Source: Ehretia macrophylla (taxonomy: Eukaryota > Streptophyta > Magnoliopsida > Boraginales > Ehretiaceae). From it: 64,000 nt of DNA. The stretch lies in NCBI GenBank assembly GCA_037974665.1, contig CM075766.1, positions 47,357,569 through 47,421,568 on the forward strand, in the 5' to 3' direction. Positions 11,263-21,990 of this stretch are shown here, piece after piece; position 1 is the first letter of the stretch; each line of letters starts with the position of its first letter. The notes under the pieces were generated by a model, which searched no databases, was not told where the DNA came from, and saw nothing but the letters and a program-made list of their open reading frames with translations. The position numbers were made by a program, and so were the translations under genes.

Positions 11263-14116
11263 TTAGTTGTCTTCTTGATAATAAGACTCTAAAAAGTTCT
11301 CTAATATGATTTTGATCATTTTATGATTACCAATGCAAGCCTCAAGATCGGCCATTTCACTATCGGTTTTCATATCAATATCGAATTGTGAAATTGAAAG
11401 ATTTTTGGCTAAATAGTGGTAATCCACCTCTGTGGAATTGAGTTGCGGATACTTATTACGCACCTCCATTAATTGATAATGCTGCCTCATGTGTTTAAAC
11501 AAGACGACTTCTAGCTTCTTTTGACCAGCAGTCGTGACCTGGGGGGTAGACGTCTAGTCTTGTTGTTGATGGACAAGTGGGTGTGAGCCCCGGGGTGGGT
11601 TCTCCTCTAGATCCTACGAAATTGGAGGAAAGGGATCCGAATAAGAAAGAAGCGGTGGTTGTAATACCCGAGCCCGGAATGTGGAATATTCTTGTTTATT
11701 ATTCTGAAAATTATATTTTTTTAAAATTCTTTGAAATCAAATTGTTACTTCTTTATTGTCGCAAAGTGCAATGCATTTCGAGAGAGATAGTTAGAGGGTG
11801 TTTTCTAGTCCTCAACTAATAGTGAAAACTAGTATTTTGGTGTCTTAAATTTTATATTTTACTTGTTTTTAACTAGAATTAATTTGGTGTTGGTATTTTA
11901 GCTTTTAAATGCATGAAAATAGGCTAAATTGACCAAATTAAGTTAGGTTGACCAAGTGCCTTGACCTTTGACCAAGTTAGTCATCTTTTAATAGTTATAA
12001 CTTAGCAAAATAAAAATAAAAAACATGCACAAAAAAATAGAACCTGCTGGCTGAAACTTGAGAGGGAAAAAAAAAGATTTTCAATCTTCAATCTTCAAAT
12101 CTTCACGTGAGCTCATGCGGGGTTGGTTCCGAGGCATCCAGCGAGGTTTTCATAGCGACTAGGAGTGTCCAAGGTGAGGAAAGCACGTTATTTGCGCATT
12201 TTAATGTTATATGTCTCAACTTTAATATTTTTGGGTTTTATCCGTAGTTTGTTATTTTGATCGTTTTGAGGCTTAAAGAATTTTCCCTAGCAATCGTAGA
12301 ACATGTATTTATAGCTTTTTAACATTTTTTGCGGTTGAATGTTGAGATTGTAATTTAAAATATCAATTGAATAGTAAAATATGAATAGTAAACCCTCGAA
12401 ATGTAAAAGTTGTTCCGTTATGCGTTCTGTTGATGTGAAAAGATGCTAGATATGCTAGAATGCCTAAATGCATGATTTGTTTGGATTGTGTAATGGAAAA
12501 AATGAGAAAAAAGGCATTGGTGAAAGTCGAGGTAGTTTAGGTCAAGTTTAACATTTTCTCGTTTTGCGTGATGGCATTGTTTCGGGAGGCCATGGAAGCA
12601 CTTTTGGTGTGGTTATGGCATTGGGAGGGTGTTTGGTTAGAGTAGCGGTAGTTCAAACGAGGAAAGGGGAAAATTGGGGCTTTGCGTGAATTCTAGGGTA
12701 AAGTAAGGTTTCGGGGTCTTTAGACGTGCCTTATGGTGACCTAGGAGGATTGGTGAAGTTAGTTTCTAGAACTCGTGGCTCGTTTGGAAATAGTAGCGTT
12801 TTGATAGTTGAGGTCGATTTGTGATTTTGCTTGTTATCTTAATGTTATGTCTATAGAATGTTTAATATTGCTTGATGTGCTTGTTAGAGTTGATTTTGAT
12901 TGAACTGCTTATCAACTATTGCTATTGCGTGCGAGAGTAACCTACTTTGTTATTCTCCCACGTGTGGCTCTATTGCTTGATTGCTCGGTTGTTGCATTGT
13001 ATATTGTATTGCATTCATAGAGTCAGGGTGGTGTGATGGGCCTCTCTGGGTAACCTCGGGTTGCCAGTGTTGGTTGCCCTAGCTCCGTGTCCTATTCTCT
13101 TTCTCGCTTGCATTGCCTCCCAGGGAGATTTGGGTCATAGAATTAATGGATACTTCCGGGGTATTCCAAACTGAAGTTATAAGGTGGTTTGGGCCGGCGC
13201 GTCGTCATCAAATTCGTGATTGAAAGTTGCTCGTGGAAAGTGAATCGTATCCTTTGAATGAGTGTTTATAGTTTTAATGCTTGTCTTGTTTTATTGTTGG
13301 CTTTGTTTGTATCTCTATATGATAATTGAATGAATTGCTTGGCTATTTGCATTGCATTCTCCTCTCATCTCCGTCCTTGAGACCAATAACCCTCGCTGAG
13401 CAATAGTTTTTGCTCATTCCTTTCTATACTATATTTTACAGGAGTAGTTGAAGCTGATCCTCTTGAGGTAATTGAGGAGGAGGAGCAAGTGGAGGTGTTT
13501 CCTTGATAGCACTTCCTTGCTTAGCTGGTGGTTGGTTGCCAGACTTTTGTGCGAGCCATGCTTGATGTGTTTAATGCTTGGTCGTCGCTTTATTTTGAGG
13601 CTTGTAGCCTTGTATGTAGTTCTCTTTTGAGGCCTTTATGGTCTTTTGTTGTAAAGGTTTAAAGATTGTAAAGTTGTAAAGTTATACTCGTATGACTAGT
13701 AAAGAATTGCATACCAATGGTTAACTATTTAGTGGCATAAATACTTGTGTAGTATGCATGGCATTTTGGATTGCAAGTTGGTTAATAAGGAGATGTATGT
13801 TTTAAAAGAAAGTTGGCTTGTTTCAAATGTTTATTATGGCTTTCGCAAATATTATGTTGAATGTAGGGTTTTCGGATCATCCACGGTGCAGAGGAGACTC
13901 CGTCCGTGTGTCGGGTCTGAGCTTGGCCTTTTACGGGGTCGGGTCGGGGCGTGACAGTGGTTGCCCACTTGATCCAAGATTCATTCCTCCCGACGAATGA
14001 TAGAACGGATAGAGAGCTTTACTAAGTTCGTCCATAAGGAGAAACCCGATTGACAAGAATACTTTGTATATCAAAAGAAAAAAGAGAAGTTCATATAAAC
14101 AATAAAGAAGAGTCAT
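11263..14116 (-). pseudogene. Unrecognised ORF split by a solo LTR
   Basis: The upstream part is at 14116-13957: it starts MTLLYCLYELLFFLLIYKVF, a strong hydrophobic segment, and continues through a Gly/Ser stretch (SSGGMNLGSSGQ). The downstream part resumes at 11659 after the solo LTR: a Pro/Ser-rich segment, then a charged, helical-looking C-terminus (ATG at 11502, MRQHYQLMEVRNKYPQLNST, ending YYQEDN at 11263). Taking out the LTR and one GTGGT copy makes the two parts adjacent on one strand. At least one further frame change and a stop lie in the Pro/Ser part, so it was perhaps already damaged. It could encode a single-pass membrane protein of mitochondrial type; I do not recognise the family. 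Confidence 0.5.
11660..13956 (+). mobile_element. Solo LTR (2297 bp) of a Ty3-type retrotransposon
   Basis: It starts TGTAATACCCGAGCCCGG and ends GGGGCGTGACA. It is flanked by an exact 5-bp direct repeat, GTGGT, at 11655-11659 and 13957-13961. TG...CA ends, a 5-bp duplication and the lack of any internal region are the marks of a solo LTR left by recombination between the two LTRs of an integrated element. Its family also accounts for 1-1694, 47736-50530, 51410-54233 and 63744-64000. The ends also resemble the LTR of the Tekay-type element (TGTGACGCCCGAG...GCGTGACA), suggesting a related lineage. It interrupts a minus-strand ORF. Confidence 0.93.
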
Positions 14117-15549
14117 TTTTTTTAAATAAGACCCTTCATACTAGGGGGAGAGAACTAAATTGAGTCCATAGATACTCCTTTGGACTACCATAACCAAAAA
14201 ATTAAAAATAAATGCTCATCCAGACCTTTATCCAATTTGTGTAAGCCATTCTTTCCACACCTAGGCACCGCATTCGTTTCGCCAAATCTTGTAAAATTCC
14301 ATGAGAAAACTGAGTAGAAACATGAGTTGGCTTTATAAAAAAGTATCTATAGAATAAGTACTGTGAACTATCTGCTTCAAAAAGATAGTTGGTTGAATGA
14401 AAAACCTTCATTCTTCGAACTTGATGCACAAATAGATAGAATAGCAGCCAATAGCATCATTTTAAACTTCTTTTCCTTTCTTGCTACACGCAGTTGAATT
14501 TGATCATAGCCGATCTAAGGTAAACCCTCTTTCCCCGGCCCCGTTTCGGTGCACTATTGGAGAGCTCACTGGGCCTGCCGCTTTCTCGATTGAGAGAAAC
14601 TGTAAAGATTTGCGTACTAAAATAGATACTCTACTACGGTAGAACTGAACACCCACTTAATCTCAATGAAAATAAGTAGACGCAACGACATCATGAAACT
14701 TGGATAACATTTATCGACACCGACCTACACTAACAGCTTTCTTCTCTTATGAAATTTCTAGTTTGATCGAGGGCGGTACACTTCTCCCCAATATGAGATA
14801 GGATGTAGCTATAGTCAGGACTCCAACTGGGAAAATAGATAATAGACCATGACCATCCCCATTTTTCAATTTCTTTATATCATTTTGTTTACTCTCTCTC
14901 AAGTGAGAGAAGTTACTCATGTGTATGTGGCACGACCGGTATAAGAAGGAAGTAGTTCATTCTTATTTTAGAAGCATAGTCCTTACTTTACTTAAAGCTT
15001 AGTAAGGAAGCTTTCTAAGCTGTCTTTATACGAGTCTCATAATTCAAAGCGATAGAGGTAATTGCAACTATTTGAGATAAAAAATGTGATTGCATGACAT
15101 TCCTTGAAATTTTGATTCCATTCCAAATAGAAAGGCAAGCCACATATGTTAAGTATGGAGAGTAAGGTACCCCGGATGGATTGCCTTTGGGAGCTAGGTC
15201 GAAGATCTCGGTAGTCTTGTGAGCAGTTGATAAACTACGATTGCAATTTTCTTTAGGGAGTCCCACAACTTTTAGGCTTAACAGACAAAGAAAAGGGTGA
15301 ATACTTTCACTAGTTGGATAGAAGGTGACGACCCTAATGAATCGACTATGAAGGTGGCTGCTAGCTACATCAGTGCTCAAATTCCTTCATCGTTATTACC
15401 CTAGCACCGTAGTCTTGCCTAACCGTTCGGCTGGAGATTCCATTGTATGGTATAGCGAGCTGTTTAGCTACTTGCATTGATTTGCCGTAGTGTGGTTAGC
15501 TATAATGCGATGGCAGCCTTAGCTTGGCAGGATGGGAATGAAGGCCAAA
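14117..15549. other. Gene-free spacer, mitochondrial-like
   Basis: No gene recognised. Minus-strand frames at 14202-14429 (75 codons) and 15015-15380 (121 codons) have no domain or motif I know. Confidence 0.5.
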
Positions 15550-15803
15550 GAAGCAGGGAATAAAATGTTATTCGCTATTGGCTTACCCCTGTATCAGGCC
15601 TTGCTACGACCTATACATGATTGGGCCATGACTGTTTTGGAAAGGATCAGAATGGATGGTACCTATAACCAGACCCAACCCTTGCAATACTTGAGAGAAA
15701 AGATAAAATAATTTTCTTTTTATTTCAAGGCTACTACCAATTCCTTACATCTTATCTTGACGTCCGAATTGGTTTTTATTTTAGGTCCCTTTTTTTACTC
15801 TTG
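15550..15803 (+). pseudogene. Mitovirus RdRp fragment (second, independent copy)
   Basis: The plus frame from 15550 contains NKMLFAIGLPLYQALLRPIH, then DWAM and MDGTYNQTQPL, before a stop at 15709-15711. This matches the region of mitovirus RNA polymerase just before motif A (family pattern: R-FAIGNYV-Q-LL-P-H-W and DGTF-Q). After a frameshift, YFKATTNSLHLILTSE corresponds to the degraded motif A region (family DLK-ATDRWP). About 80 codons remain. It differs at many residues from the equivalent part of the 56.8-58.6 kb copy, so it is not a simple duplicate. Mitovirus-derived cDNA in plant mitochondrial and nuclear genomes is well known. Confidence 0.8.
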
Positions 15804-15875
15804 AGGCTTGAATTTTTTTTCCGCGATCGTTCTACTAAGGCAAGGGGGTACCCTTGCGTAGTATAATCCATATCA

Positions 15876-15933
15876 TGAAGTCAGAGGTTCTTTGTTTTTA
15901 AACCAAACTGTAAAAAAAGAGCCTCTGACTTCA
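15876..15933. other. Inverted repeat with 18-bp arms
   Basis: The arm at 15876-15893 (tgaagtcagaggttcttt) pairs with 15916-15933 with one mismatch across a 22-base loop. The pairing can extend by about six more bases around a small bulge (ccata / tatgg). It lies just downstream of the mitovirus scrap. Hairpins of this type mark transcript 3' ends in plant mitochondria, but no gene ends here, so a role is speculative. Confidence 0.7.
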
Positions 15934-17584
15934 CTATGGGAGATTTTAGTACACCCCATTCGCGGACATTGATTCCAAGAGGAGTATAGCTAATATGACA
16001 GACATCATGAAACAAGATAGCGCTTTAGCCTTAGCGCCCTTTCCCGCCTTAATTTCTAGCAGAGCAAAAGGAGGATTTATGTCCTCAAATAGATCCCTTG
16101 CTATATTATTACCTCATTATGACAGTAAAATTATGTATGGATTGGGTAATTCCCCATAAACATGTTGTCGGTTGGGGAGGAGTCAATCTAACCCCGATAT
16201 TAGTCAGCCTCCCCAAACTCAAACCTAATACAATGCTTTTAATACCTATTATTCTCTTTTTGTACTACCTCATTTGTATCTGATTTATCATATCTTCCTG
16301 GTGGCGGGATCTCACAATCGGAAAAAAAAATGAGAATACACTATCTGATGTATTTATAGTACTAATCATTAAACTCTTTGGTGCTTTCACGTTATATCAT
16401 GGGCTGTACTTTATCCTATTTGTGATGACATTATGGCACAATTGGGGTTGCCCAATGGGTTTTGTATTAGGGGTAAACTATGTCAGTCTTTTCCCCGTGT
16501 TATAAACCCCCGGGTAAAACCCGCCTGACGAATTGGTAGAGCTTATTTATGATTGCGAACTTTTCTTGGAAACCATAATGAACAATAGATAGGTGGTCTT
16601 TCCGGAAATTTGAAACTAATGTTTTCCCACTCGCATCTTGGACTATGGATAGACAGAACTACAGGGGCTTGATTCCGAGGTTGAACCGGATATATAGGTA
16701 AGTTCAATACAAAAAAGAAGTTGGACCCCAGCCCCGCAGGTGTATGCATGAAGTCTCAGTCAAGATGAAGTAAACATGTATGCAAAGACTACTCGCTCTC
16801 TTACAGATTTAGCTTCAGTGTATGTTTCGACTGATTCTTTAGTTGAAGCTATTGATGCCCTCCTGCCCATTTCTTATCTTTAGAATGACATATGATTAGC
16901 ATTGCTTCTTGCTTTGCTATGAGAGTGAAAGTTGTTCTCTTTAGTGAGAGGCTATGCCTTTGATGTACTTTGGAACTTTCCCCTGTGATTGGAGGAGAGG
17001 AATTTATTAGCTCGCCTGATAAGGAGAGGGTGGAAGAATCGGTTACGCAATTGAATCAATAGAAATAGTAAACCACGCACAGATGATAGGTAGGAATGAA
17101 GGCAGCCAATGTCCCTTATAAGAAGATCACTAATAGAAGAAGATACCCACACCCACGGCCAAAGAATAGGCAAATAGGGGCTGCACACGAATAGGGCTTG
17201 GATAAATAGGTGAAAAATGCAATAGGTTTTGCAAGTGAAACCTATTCTTATGACAAGGAGGAATTTTTCTCTTACTCACGAGATGGCATGAGCTTGTTCG
17301 AAGGCTAATGTCGGCGAATTGGCGGTAATCGTCTTAGGATTGGGAATTGGCAATTGGCCTAAAGACGATATCCCTATCAATCCACTCGTAGGACTAGTTC
17401 ATCATTCATTCAGAGGTCCCAATTCACTCCCGACCTGGACGAGACATTAGACTGATGAGCCTGAACCGGATCGAGAAAGTTGATCACGTCTTATTTACTA
17501 TGAAAGAGAGGGCAGCTTAGAGATAGAGTCTGAATATATTCAAATAAACTCTATCTCATTCTCTCTCTGAGTCTTTTCAAACAC
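15934..17584. other. Gene-free spacer, mitochondrial-like
   Basis: No gene recognised. Frames at 16098-16283 (plus, hydrophobic) and 16543-16749 and 16952-17188 (minus) are short and have no known motif. Half of the dispersed repeat ('ctgataaggagagg') occurs near 17017. Confidence 0.5.
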
Positions 17585-18245
17585 TTACCATCCAAGCATC
17601 ATTAGAGTAGCCTGAGGATTTGTCCCAGGTGATACACTAAACACTGATCCATCAATAACACGAAGTGAACCAATTCCAATGACCCTAAGGTCATGATCAA
17701 CCACCCTCCCTACCATGTAGCCCCCATGGTAGTGCCATATGGTGCTCACCGTCCAGTGATAGAAATCCGCCATCTGAACATAGTTTGTTTGGTCAATAAG
17801 CAAGGCAGGCCCTTAAGTCTTGACCTCCCCAACCAGTTTCTAAACTTGAAATCATTCAATGCCCTGCTTCTGAACACGTCCCTTAATCTTGCGCGTGCCA
17901 TTTACACAGCGTTCAACATCAATTGGGTTGATGAAGTAATTGAATCTAACAATGGGGTTGAGCTTGACATCTATTGAAGCCAGACGCAACGAGCCATTCA
18001 ATCGAGACTGTCCATGCAATCTCCACAATGAGGGTATCCACTGTGAGATAAAGGGAATGACATTTGAAGCTGCTTCTATGTAAGCCCCTGAATTTGTAAT
18101 CCCCACAACTTGAATCAGTGAGTGCTCCAGTGGGATTGACGGGACAATAGTAATCCTATTACGAGGATTATCATAGAGAAATTTCCCAACATAGGGAAGA
18201 TGATGGGCTATTGGAATCCCCCATGTTTTGAATCCTGTCCCCTCC
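17585..18245 (-). pseudogene. Nuclear GMC oxidoreductase (mandelonitrile lyase/HOTHEAD-like) exon
   Basis: On the minus strand the 3' part of a plant GMC-family flavoprotein gene is recognisable: WGIPIAHHLPYVGKFLYDNP, then VGITNSGAYIEAASN, then NPIVRFNYFINPIDVERCVN. After frameshifts and stops it continues with the C-terminal VSTIWHYHGG (family catalytic His), VIGIGSLRVIDGSVF and SPGTNPQATLMMLG. The coding sequence ends at '...cttggatg' followed by gtaagt, a textbook splice donor, so this is a genomic copy rather than a cDNA. The stops and an insert after IPFIS show it is dead. Such genes are nuclear, so this is nuclear-derived DNA. Confidence 0.85.
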
Positions 18246-21200
18246 TAATCACTTGAGATGATGGGGGTACCCTAACTCACTCCTTTGAGTCATTTTTTTC
18301 TTTTTCAAAGAAAGCCTGGTCTTTCTTTCGCCTTGTGTAGTGTACGGAAGATAGACTTTCACAAGACCTAAGAGAGAGAAAGAAAAGTCAGTGACGGCAG
18401 AGCTTGAAGTCATTAGAGGCATTCTACTTCCCTATTTTTTTACCAACTAGCCTGCGGTACTTGAGCATCTGCACGATGTTCTCATATGATCCTGTGATGG
18501 GGCTGGGCCTAGGTAGTTCAGAAGAAGGGTATCGTCAAGACATCCTGAGAATAGACGAAGGGGAAAGGCAGTTGATGAATGGCAAAAGGCTTTGCCCAAT
18601 TTAGAACTTAGCCTTCTATCTCAACAGCCCTTGAGAGTAAGAATAGTCTCAGAGTGTGCTGCAGGGTAAAAAAAGACTACTACAATTAGCTCATTCAGCC
18701 ACTGAATCGAAAGAAAAAAGGCTTTCTTGTGAGAGCTTTGGATAACTAATCAAGAAAAAGAAGAAAAAAGTGAAATACCACCGTATGTTCTCTAAAGAGG
18801 AGGCTGACGAACAAGTCAAATGTCAAAAGAAATTGTGCTTTCAGTCTCATTTGATTCGAATCAAAATCAGCGAGTTCTCATCCTATACTCAAGTCTGACT
18901 TCGATCATCGTCTCCTGTCTGCTGAAGATGGATTTGACTTCGGTGATTCACCATTTGAAAGACTAGGGAAGACGACTATTAAAGAATAGGTGACTTCTAG
19001 TTATTTTCAGGTAGCGGCGATTGGAATCGATCTGAATGAAGCTTCAAGCCTAGTTCCGGGGCTTCTCCTATACACCTATATATGGAGGAGAAGATTAGGT
19101 GGGGAAGGTCATAGTGAAAGCAGCAAGCAGGAAAGTAGTCGTTGATCTACTTCCTTCAACTTTCATCGAGATTGCCCTGGTATTCGTAAAACCTCTCTTT
19201 GCCGAATCGACTGTTCACTCTTTTCCCATGAAAGCATGAACAGAGAATTGTTGTTCTTTTATCCGTTGAGTTTGGTTCTATCATAACGTAACTAAATAAG
19301 TAGTTGATCCTCTTAAAAGATGTTGAGTGAGGGCAGCCTATGTGAAGTCAATTCCGCAAGAAAGTCAAAAGGAAAAAGAAGAACCGAAAGTCAGAACATG
19401 ACCTTTTGTAGAGGTCTTACGCGGAAGTGATAGTATAGCACAATCTCATATTAGGGGTAGGCCTTGGCGGAGCACCAAAGACTTATTTTTCTAATAAATA
19501 GTAGAAGTAGCTGCCCTAGCTCCATAGCTCGTAGCTCAACCGATTGCAACTAATGGGGTCGGTCAGAAGCTTCTTTACACTGCTGATCCCCGGTGTGGTT
19601 GTTACTTGCTTCCCCTGGTATGGTGCCTTCTATTTCTATATAGAATACATCCAACCAGTCTCCATATGCCCGATCACGAACATAGGTCCCAAAAACCGGG
19701 CACAAGTATAGGACCAAACCAGGCTCCATAGCCCAAGGTCCTGACTCAAGGAAAAAGACCATCTAAAGGAATCCCTGGTCTATGCCAAAAAAGAAGGTAA
19801 AGGGCCCAACTCTCATATTTCAATTGACGTTGACGAAGGAAAATAACTTGATACCAATTTGACCGGGTTCCATTAGTGAAAGCAGTTAGACTCGAATATC
19901 TACTGATCTGTGCTTTGTCCTGCGGGGATTCCATTTAAAAGTAGATGTTCCGCGAATAGTAGCAGTTAGAGCTAGTTTCTTTTTAACTTTATGGTTCTTT
20001 CGTGGAAGTACCGCCCGGGTGGAGCTAAACTTGATTTCCTTGTGTGATTTCCCCATTTTGGCCAAGGAACACAAACTATAGGCCTCAATCCACCCTCTTA
20101 GGTGGGAAAGTCATAGGACGAGGGGAATAGATCTTCATGCACTGGCTTTCCTGTAGCGACAAATAGCCCTTCTTACTTCTTAAAAAAAGGGAGTACCAGA
20201 CCACTAAGAGGAAAGTAGGAGTGGCTATTCCAGCAGAAGCAGAGGTATAAGATTGGAAACTATTCATGTTCCGGTTGCTTGAAGTTGATAGCAATGAATA
20301 GGTGAAGGTGAAGCTCAAGGCCACTCTACGAGAAAGATATGAGGGAAAGAGGGTAGCACTATGACTATGGCTAGCAAAAAGGGCCTACTATGGCTGCCGA
20401 GAAACTTCAACCCACAAAGTCAAGAGGAGACATAGTATGAAGCCGACACGTAATCCAGCTTAGATGAATCATCGAAGTTTCCATCGGCCGCTTTCTGTCA
20501 ATGAATGGTAGCGTAGCAATGCTCTTCATCAACAGATGCAAGAACCGCATTCGTGATTGATTCATATCCTTCACCGCCTCAGCCTTTGGTCGAGCCAACT
20601 CCATCCCTCTCCCTATCGGTCGAGCATCTTCAAACCTATCCATATCAGTCGAGTTACTTCATACCTTATACCTTTCCTTAAAAAGTGTTCTATTGGATAA
20701 TTCAGTAGATGTGGTACACCGCCCTAAAGAGATCATCTTCGCCAAGCCATGTATAAGGACTTCACCCGAGATGAAGATCTAGTAAGGGAAAGAACTTGAA
20801 ACCCTAGATTCCCAGTACTGGCCTGGCCCATCTCTCATGAAACTAACCCAACCTGTGTGCTAGAATTTAGCCGGCCTGGAGTTTGTCACAGATCATCGAG
20901 CCATCTCTTCGTATCGTGTCCAAGCACAAACCCAAACACTTATGTAATGCAACAGTCTCACGCACCTACTAGTCTAGTCGCCCATAAGCTACAACATTTC
21001 ACCATATTAGCATAACAACTCATGCCACAAACAAATGCTTCACTCACGGAGATATATCCATGCCCAGCGTGGCTAACAACACATCACTTTCAATGCCACT
21101 GCGCCAACGCATAACTCATTCATTGAGGCAAAGTGCCAGGGTCCTTTGACTACTAGACTTCATCTTCGCCACTGACACAAGGTCCATTTGACATGCCACG

Positions 21201-21607
21201 TGCATTTCACATTCCTTTGATCCGCGCCTCTACCAAAGGTCACAATCTAGCTCTTGGGTTCCTGACCTTTTTATCGATTCGGCATTGTCCTTCACCCTGT
21301 ACGCGACTGAAATGCTTACCGGTGCCCTTTATACATCATGGCCAATAGTCCTTGTTGGTCTTTCTGAGAAACCAAATCCCTTATCTATTGGTATAACACC
21401 AGTCGACTTAAGTCAACTTATCACGGAACTAGGGTGCCTCTATACCATCTCGAACTCACCTCAAGTCATTATGCATACTAGTCCCTAGAACACAAGCATA
21501 ACTGCTGCCATGCTCACCTCCACACACAAATGCCAAAACCGAATCTTGTCTTGATCCTTTAATCCAAGTCAGTACCTTTTGACTGAGATAGAAAGAAGAC
21601 ATTCACT
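18246..21607. other. Gene-free spacer; 20.7-21.5 kb of different composition
   Basis: No gene recognised. The part from about 20700 to 21540 is rich in C and A on the plus strand and differs in texture from the mitochondrial-like spacers around it, as an old nuclear repeat would, but I could not find LTR ends or coding motifs. The frames at 18404-18604, 19550-20074 and 20407-20643 are short. The last includes the dispersed repeat. Confidence 0.45.
20597..20650 (-). repeat. Dispersed ~46-bp repeat, copy 2
   Basis: It contains 'cctctccctatcggtcgagc' followed by atcttcaaacc. The same block is near 58660-58700 with one difference in the core, and in inverse orientation at 5981-6003. It is preceded by 'ccaactccat' here and at 58597, so the shared unit extends beyond the core. 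Confidence 0.7.
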
Positions 21608-21990
21608 TTGGAGAGCACATCGTAGGATAAAAGTTGTAAGTTGTGTTCGGTGGAGAATTTTTGTCTATCGGTGGCCTCTATGGTAGAATTAGTCAGGGAC
21701 CTGAGAGACAGTGGTTTCCCCTACGACGGGTGTCATCGGTTCGAGTCCAGTTATCTCCAACTCGTGAACTTAGCCGATACAAAGCTATATCATAACACCC
21801 TCTTGTTCCTATCTATTCTTTCTCATTCATGGAGGTTGATAAGATCCATACATTTAGCAGCACCTTAGGATGCCATAGCATTCAAAGTTAAGGGCGAGGT
21901 TCAAAGGAGGAAAGGCTTATGGTGGATACCTAGGCACTAAGAGATAAGGAAGGGCGTAGTAATTGACAAAATGCTTTAATAAGGAACTGG
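21608..21990 (+). pseudogene. rrn23: Plastid-derived trnA-rrn23 spacer plus 5' end of rrn23
   Basis: The tract matches the plastid rRNA operon between trnA-UGC and the 23S gene: 'ttggagagcac' at the start, 'gttgtaagttgtgttcgg', 'aactcgtgaacttagccgat', 'agcaccttaggatg', then the 23S start 'gaggaaaggctta' from about 21900, fading out near 21990. About 90 bases of 23S remain. Substitutions are frequent and include CG-to-TG and CG-to-CA changes (for example 'cttatggtgg' where plastid has CTTACGGTGG). It is in the opposite orientation to the rrn16 scrap at 3.8 kb, so the two are probably separate transfers or have been rearranged. Confidence 0.88.

Noticed and set aside
16098-16530. Hydrophobic stretches as cob, psaA or another membrane protein fragment
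   Set aside because: No conserved motif of these proteins could be found in any frame.
21640-21780. tRNA-like 'gttcgagtccagttatctcc' segment
   Set aside because: It is part of the plastid trnA-rrn23 spacer, which has this T-arm-like sequence without a full cloverleaf.
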